A DNA stretch of 64,000 bases, from NCBI RefSeq assembly GCF_016745835.1, contig NZ_JAERVL010000024.1:1-64000 (forward strand), given 5' to 3'. The notes under the pieces are model-generated. The model saw nothing but the letters and a program-made list of their open reading frames with translations, ran no database searches and was not told the origin of the DNA. The position numbers were made by a program, and so were the translations under genes. The stretch comes from Caldalkalibacillus salinus (GTDB taxonomy: Bacteria; Bacillota; Bacilli; Caldalkalibacillales; JCM-10596). Positions 60,900 through 64,000 of this stretch are shown in pieces. Within the stretch, counting starts at the first letter, position 1; every line of letters begins with the position of its first letter.

Positions 60900-62519
60900 G
60901 TGAGCTTACTTACTTTACTCTTTATCAGTGGCGTTATATTCTTAGTTGCTTATTATACCTATGGGACATTTGTGGAAAAGAAATTAAATGTGGAACCGGA
61001 TCGTCAGACGCCTGCACATGAGATGTATGATGGTGTGGACTATGTACCTGCAAGAAAACCGGTTTTACTGGGCCATCATTTCGCTACCATTGCAGGGGGT
61101 GGGCCGATTGTAGGACCCGTTACTGCCGTTTTATTTGGTTGGATTCCGGCCGTACTGTGGATCATTGTCGGTAGTATTTTTGTCGGAGGTGTCCACGACT
61201 ACACGGCATTGCAGGCTTCTATTCGACATAAGGCTCAGTCAATCGGAACCATCATTAAGGCTTATATAGGCGATAGAGGGCAAGTCCTATTCCTCATTTT
61301 CTCCATTGCCACTCTCATATTAATTGTAGGCGTATTCGTTATTCTTGTGGCAGGAACGTTTGAAGCTGTACCGCAAGCGGCGACCGCTTCCGTGATGTTC
61401 TTAGGTGTGGCTATCTTGTTCGGTATACTCGTCAATCAAATCCGAATGAATTTGTTCGGTGCTTCTATTTTAGGGATCGGCGCGATGCTCTTGTCCGTTT
61501 GGGTGGGGCTGAACTACCCGATTCAATTAAGTGCCACAGTGTGGTCGCTTATTCTGATCGGGTATGCTTATATCGCATCCGTCTTGCCTGTTTGGCTATT
61601 ATTACAACCACGTGATTACTTAAACTCTTTCCTTCTGTATGGGATGATGGCAGGGGCTGCTTTGGGTATCCTCATAGCAAACCCAACCTTAGAGTTTCCC
61701 GGGTATACGGGCTTCTACCACGCAGAACTAGGATTTTTATTTCCAATACTATTTATCACCATTGCCTGCGGTGCGATATCTGGATTCCACTCTCTTGTCT
61801 CCTCTGGAACCACAGCAAAGCAATTAGATAGTGAGCGTAATGGTAAATTTATCGCCTATGGTGGTATGTTAATCGAAGGTTTTCTCGCTATTATTGCCGT
61901 AGGATCTGTTGCCTATTTAACACAGGAACAACTAGCGATGACCATGTCGGATATGGGAGGTGCCATAGGGGCTTTTGCTGCTGGTATCGGTTATTTTATG
62001 TCTCACTGGGGTATTGATCAGACGACCGCTGTGAGTTTTACATCATTAGTTGCCTCAGCTTTCCTTCTAACCTCTCTCGATTCAGCCACACGCTTAGGGC
62101 GTTATGCTGTACAGGAATTAACGGAAGGAAGAGCACCTGTCATATCCAGGAACATGCACATGGCAACGTTTGTTGTCGTACTCGGCGCGGCAGGATTGGC
62201 ACTGACAGGAACGGCAAATACCGTATGGCCACTCTTCGGGTCAGCCAACCAAATGCTAGGGGCTATCGCGTTACTTGCTGTCACTGTTTGGTTAACGAAG
62301 CTAGGCGTAAAGTCTTTATTTACCATTATTCCGATGGTCTTTATGTTCTTCGTGACATTAGGGGCGTTAATTGTCCTGATGAGCAAGCATTTTGTAGAGC
62401 AAAACTGGTTCCTTATGATATCGGCCTTCGTACTATTTGTCTTATGTTTATTTTTAGTCGTCGAGGCATGGCGGCATTTATTCCCACCAAAAGATAAAGA
62501 TCAAACGATTAAGGTTTAA
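60900..62519 (+). CDS. cstA: Carbon starvation protein A family transporter
   Basis: A 539-residue membrane protein of the CstA family (pyruvate or peptide uptake in characterised members). The N-terminal PARKPVLLGHHFATIAGGGPIVGPV segment and GGVHDYTALQASIRHKAQSIG are family signatures. About 14-15 membrane segments are visible. It is shorter than E. coli CstA (about 700 residues), in the size range of many Firmicutes members. GTG at 60900 follows AAAGGAGG. A terminator follows. Substrate is not decidable from the sequence. Confidence 0.93.
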   Translation: MSLLTLLFISGVIFLVAYYTYGTFVEKKLNVEPDRQTPAHEMYDGVDYVPARKPVLLGHHFATIAGGGPIVGPVTAVLFGWIPAVLWIIVGSIFVGGVHDYTALQASIRHKAQSIGTIIKAYIGDRGQVLFLIFSIATLILIVGVFVILVAGTFEAVPQAATASVMFLGVAILFGILVNQIRMNLFGASILGIGAMLLSVWVGLNYPIQLSATVWSLILIGYAYIASVLPVWLLLQPRDYLNSFLLYGMMAGAALGILIANPTLEFPGYTGFYHAELGFLFPILFITIACGAISGFHSLVSSGTTAKQLDSERNGKFIAYGGMLIEGFLAIIAVGSVAYLTQEQLAMTMSDMGGAIGAFAAGIGYFMSHWGIDQTTAVSFTSLVASAFLLTSLDSATRLGRYAVQELTEGRAPVISRNMHMATFVVVLGAAGLALTGTANTVWPLFGSANQMLGAIALLAVTVWLTKLGVKSLFTIIPMVFMFFVTLGALIVLMSKHFVEQNWFLMISAFVLFVLCLFLVVEAWRHLFPPKDKDQTIKV

Positions 62520-62870
62520 ATTAAGGTTAAAATACAAATTAAACAATCGTTTAAATGCTTCGTTTTATAGCTTAGGTCTTTTGTACCTAGGCTTTTTGTT
62601 TGGTTGACCCAGAGATTATTAAGACTTTCATTTGGTACCCTACCATCAGTTTTCATTCAATAGTCCCAATTCATCAGTCCCGCTTTATAAAAATTGTTAT
62701 GAGTGCAACATATCTGAATCATATGCGTTTGAAAAGATAGGTGGTCATTAAATTCTACTAAAGAGGTGCCGAAGAGTAAGTGAAATCGTAAAAAACCGAA
62801 ACCTCACAAAAACAATGGACCACACGAAGGGTATGGGAACTATTATAATTTGAGTAAGGAGGCGTTCGTG
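62520..62870. other. Intergenic region between cstA and the stalk protein gene
   Basis: Holds the cstA terminator near its start and otherwise AT-rich sequence. A TATAAT at 62844-62849 lies 22 nt before the next gene, without a good -35 box. I see no gene or repeat. Confidence 0.55.
62570..62597 (+). terminator. Intrinsic terminator after cstA
   Basis: GCTTAGGT (62570-62577) and ACCTAGGC (62585-62592) pair with one G-T pair, followed by five T. Confidence 0.75.
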
Positions 62871-63605
62871 ATGAAAACACAATCTATCAAATCATTCGTA
62901 GTAGGAACAGTGGTCGGAGGGATGTTATTCAGCGGCGTAGGTTTTGCTGCTTCACAAATGGAGAGTATTGAGGTCAATGTGAACCCCGTGAAGTTTTTGT
63001 TTAATGGTGATGAGGTAGAAACGGAAAGACCAAATGAAATCCATAACGGCCGAGAATACGTGCCTACGAGTCTCATGTACAAAGGGACAGTATACGTACC
63101 CGTTCGTTTCATGAGTGAAACGGCAGGTCTTGATGTAGATTGGGATAATGAGACCAAAGCGGTGCTCGTAGCAGAAGGGGATACGTCCGCAAATGGAGAT
63201 GCGAGTGTCCTTACAGAAGGTGAAGATTATGTTGTCCTAGAAGAAGAGGAGGCACCATCCGATGTCCAAGAGTGGGTAGAGGCTAACAAAAAGAGCGAAT
63301 TTACAGGGACCATTACCGTAGATGGAGAGGTGTATGTTCTAATCGCGCGTGGTGAATCTCAGCATTCTGGATATGGGGTTGAATTAAACAAAGTACTTCA
63401 AACAGAAGGACAGGTGACCGTTGAAGCTGCCTATACGGATCCGAATGAGGATGAAGCGTACACGCAACCCATCACATATCCCACTGTACTTATCAAGCTA
63501 GATAAACTGACTGAAGATATACAATTCAAGATTGAAAAGAGTTCTTCCGCATCAGTGGAAGCATCTGGTTCAACTTCAGTAGAAACGGATACGTCTGACG
63601 AGTAA
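62871..63605 (+). CDS. Exported protein with copper-amine-oxidase-like stalk and PrcB-like domains
   Basis: A 244-residue protein with a signal peptide (about 27 residues, GVGFAAS). Residues about 30-100 form a stalk-type domain: VNVNPVKFLFNGDE, YVPTSLMYKGTVYVPVRFMSE and GLDVDWDNETKAVLV, as in copper amine oxidase N-terminal-like repeats of cell-surface proteins. After an acidic linker, residues about 140-225 (YVLIARGESQHSGYGVELNKV, then TYPTVLIKLDK) resemble the PrcB C-terminal domain. A Ser/Thr/Glu tail ends the protein. ATG at 62871 follows TAAGGAGGCG. It is probably secreted or cell-wall associated; the role is unknown. Confidence 0.82.
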   Translation: MKTQSIKSFVVGTVVGGMLFSGVGFAASQMESIEVNVNPVKFLFNGDEVETERPNEIHNGREYVPTSLMYKGTVYVPVRFMSETAGLDVDWDNETKAVLVAEGDTSANGDASVLTEGEDYVVLEEEEAPSDVQEWVEANKKSEFTGTITVDGEVYVLIARGESQHSGYGVELNKVLQTEGQVTVEAAYTDPNEDEAYTQPITYPTVLIKLDKLTEDIQFKIEKSSSASVEASGSTSVETDTSDE

Positions 63606-63651
63606 CTGAACGGTCGTAAAGTTCTATTGTAATTCGTGATTATACATGAGT

Positions 63652-63692
63652 AACACCCCATCCTTAAGTAGGGAATGGGGTGTTTGAATTTT
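63652..63692 (+). terminator. Intrinsic terminator after the stalk protein gene
   Basis: AACACCCCAT (63652-63661) and ATGGGGTGTT (63675-63684) form a perfect 10-bp stem, followed by TGAATTTTT. Confidence 0.82.
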
Positions 63693-63761
63693 TAGTGATA
63701 TCTTTTTTAGTGATCATCGTCTATATTTGAGATTTGTTTAATGGCTAGACACTTTGACGTT

Positions 63762-64000
63762 CTACTTAAATGAGGCCCATAGCTCATCGAGGGTATCTTG
63801 ACTCGGCTTAAGTTCCTGAGCTGTAACAGGCTTTTCTGGGTAACCACTAAGGTACGTGTGATAAGCAGGACGTGCTTGTTGATACAGGATGCCCTGGACT
63901 AATCCATCAGTTTCAATCACCTTCTCATACGCATGAGCTTTATTCGTGACATCATAACCTTCGATATCCTGAATATCGATAATGTTCTCCTTAAAAAATT
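63762..64000 (-). CDS. korB: 2-oxoacid:ferredoxin oxidoreductase beta subunit, 3' part only
   Basis: The minus strand is open from the window edge to a TAG at 63762-63764, giving 78 residues of a C-terminus. The translated segment runs FFKENIIDIQDIEGYDVTN, then HAYEKVIETDGLVQGILYQ, and ends DTLDELWASFK. It aligns by eye with the C-terminus of the Bacillus 2-oxoacid:ferredoxin oxidoreductase beta subunit (KorB type), where a KENL-type helix and a GLVTGLIYQ segment occur in the same order. The thiamine-diphosphate domain would lie outside the window. The alpha subunit gene is expected upstream of it. Confidence 0.75.
   Translation of the reverse strand, partial: FFKENIIDIQDIEGYDVTNKAHAYEKVIETDGLVQGILYQQARPAYHTYLSGYPEKPVTAQELKPSQDTLDELWASFK

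Overview
The window looks like chromosomal DNA of a low-to-mid G+C Gram-positive bacterium of the family Bacillaceae, probably an alkaliphile or halotolerant relative of Bacillus subtilis. The evidence is gene content (AGGAGG-type ribosome binding sites, frequent TTG and GTG starts, CcpA, CodY, PurR, Fur and PerR type sites, CamS, YerA/YerB/YerC, TagO, an FpbNOPQ-like iron uptake operon) and gene order. As remembered, B. subtilis runs pur operon - yerA - yerB - yerC - pcrB - pcrA - ligA - camS(yerH) - gatCAB - dagK(yerQ) - rlmCD(yefA). The same backbone is present here with other genes set into it. I see no rRNA, tRNA, CRISPR array, insertion sequence or prophage.

Layout. 1-400: PurR operator, promoter, guanine riboswitch and terminator of the purine operon. 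424-13793: the complete 12-gene IMP operon purEKBCSQLFMNHD. 13999-17530: YokU-like zinc protein, YerA, YerB, YerC. 17634-18878 (minus): AmpS aminopeptidase. 19052-24137: pcrB-pcrA-ligA. 24290-26669: BtuF-like binding protein and an SNF-family Na+ transporter. 26734-36582: branched-chain amino acid genes in two divergent units, leuCD on the minus strand and ilvB-ilvN-ilvC-leuA-leuB-ilvE on the plus strand. The gap between them is about 680 bp and carries CodY-, CcpA- and TnrA-like sites plus a long leader that ends in a terminator. 36773-43781: CamS, a small lipoprotein (minus), a short unknown gene, TagO-like transferase, gatCAB. 44150-45712: secreted alpha-amylase. 45855-51219: DagK, DUF1002 protein, ECF sigma/anti-sigma pair, RlmCD. 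51383-52387: DUF3231 protein. 52890-56554: Fur-controlled siderophore uptake operon. 56693-58543: Dps (minus, PerR box), bactofilin, TerC (minus). 58666-63605: RlmL-like methyltransferase, a CC-motif small protein, an unknown protein, CstA, and a stalk/PrcB-type exported protein. 63762-64000 (minus): 3' end of a 2-oxoacid:ferredoxin oxidoreductase beta subunit.

How the parts work together. The purine operon makes IMP from PRPP and appears to be controlled twice, by PurR at initiation and by guanine at attenuation. The leu/ilv block makes leucine and valine but has no ilvA or ilvD here. The iron uptake operon, Dps and TerC form a metal-handling cluster with Fur and PerR sites.

The most unusual features are three. 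(1) The ilvB leader has a strong terminator and a 44-codon reading frame running through its 5' arm, but no recognisable T-box. (2) The siderophore operon has two Fur-overlapped promoters separated by an intrinsic terminator, which predicts a roughly 45-nt iron-responsive transcript. (3) The CC-motif protein and an unknown protein are translationally coupled and sit directly upstream of cstA. All functions are assigned from remembered family features; no database search was run.
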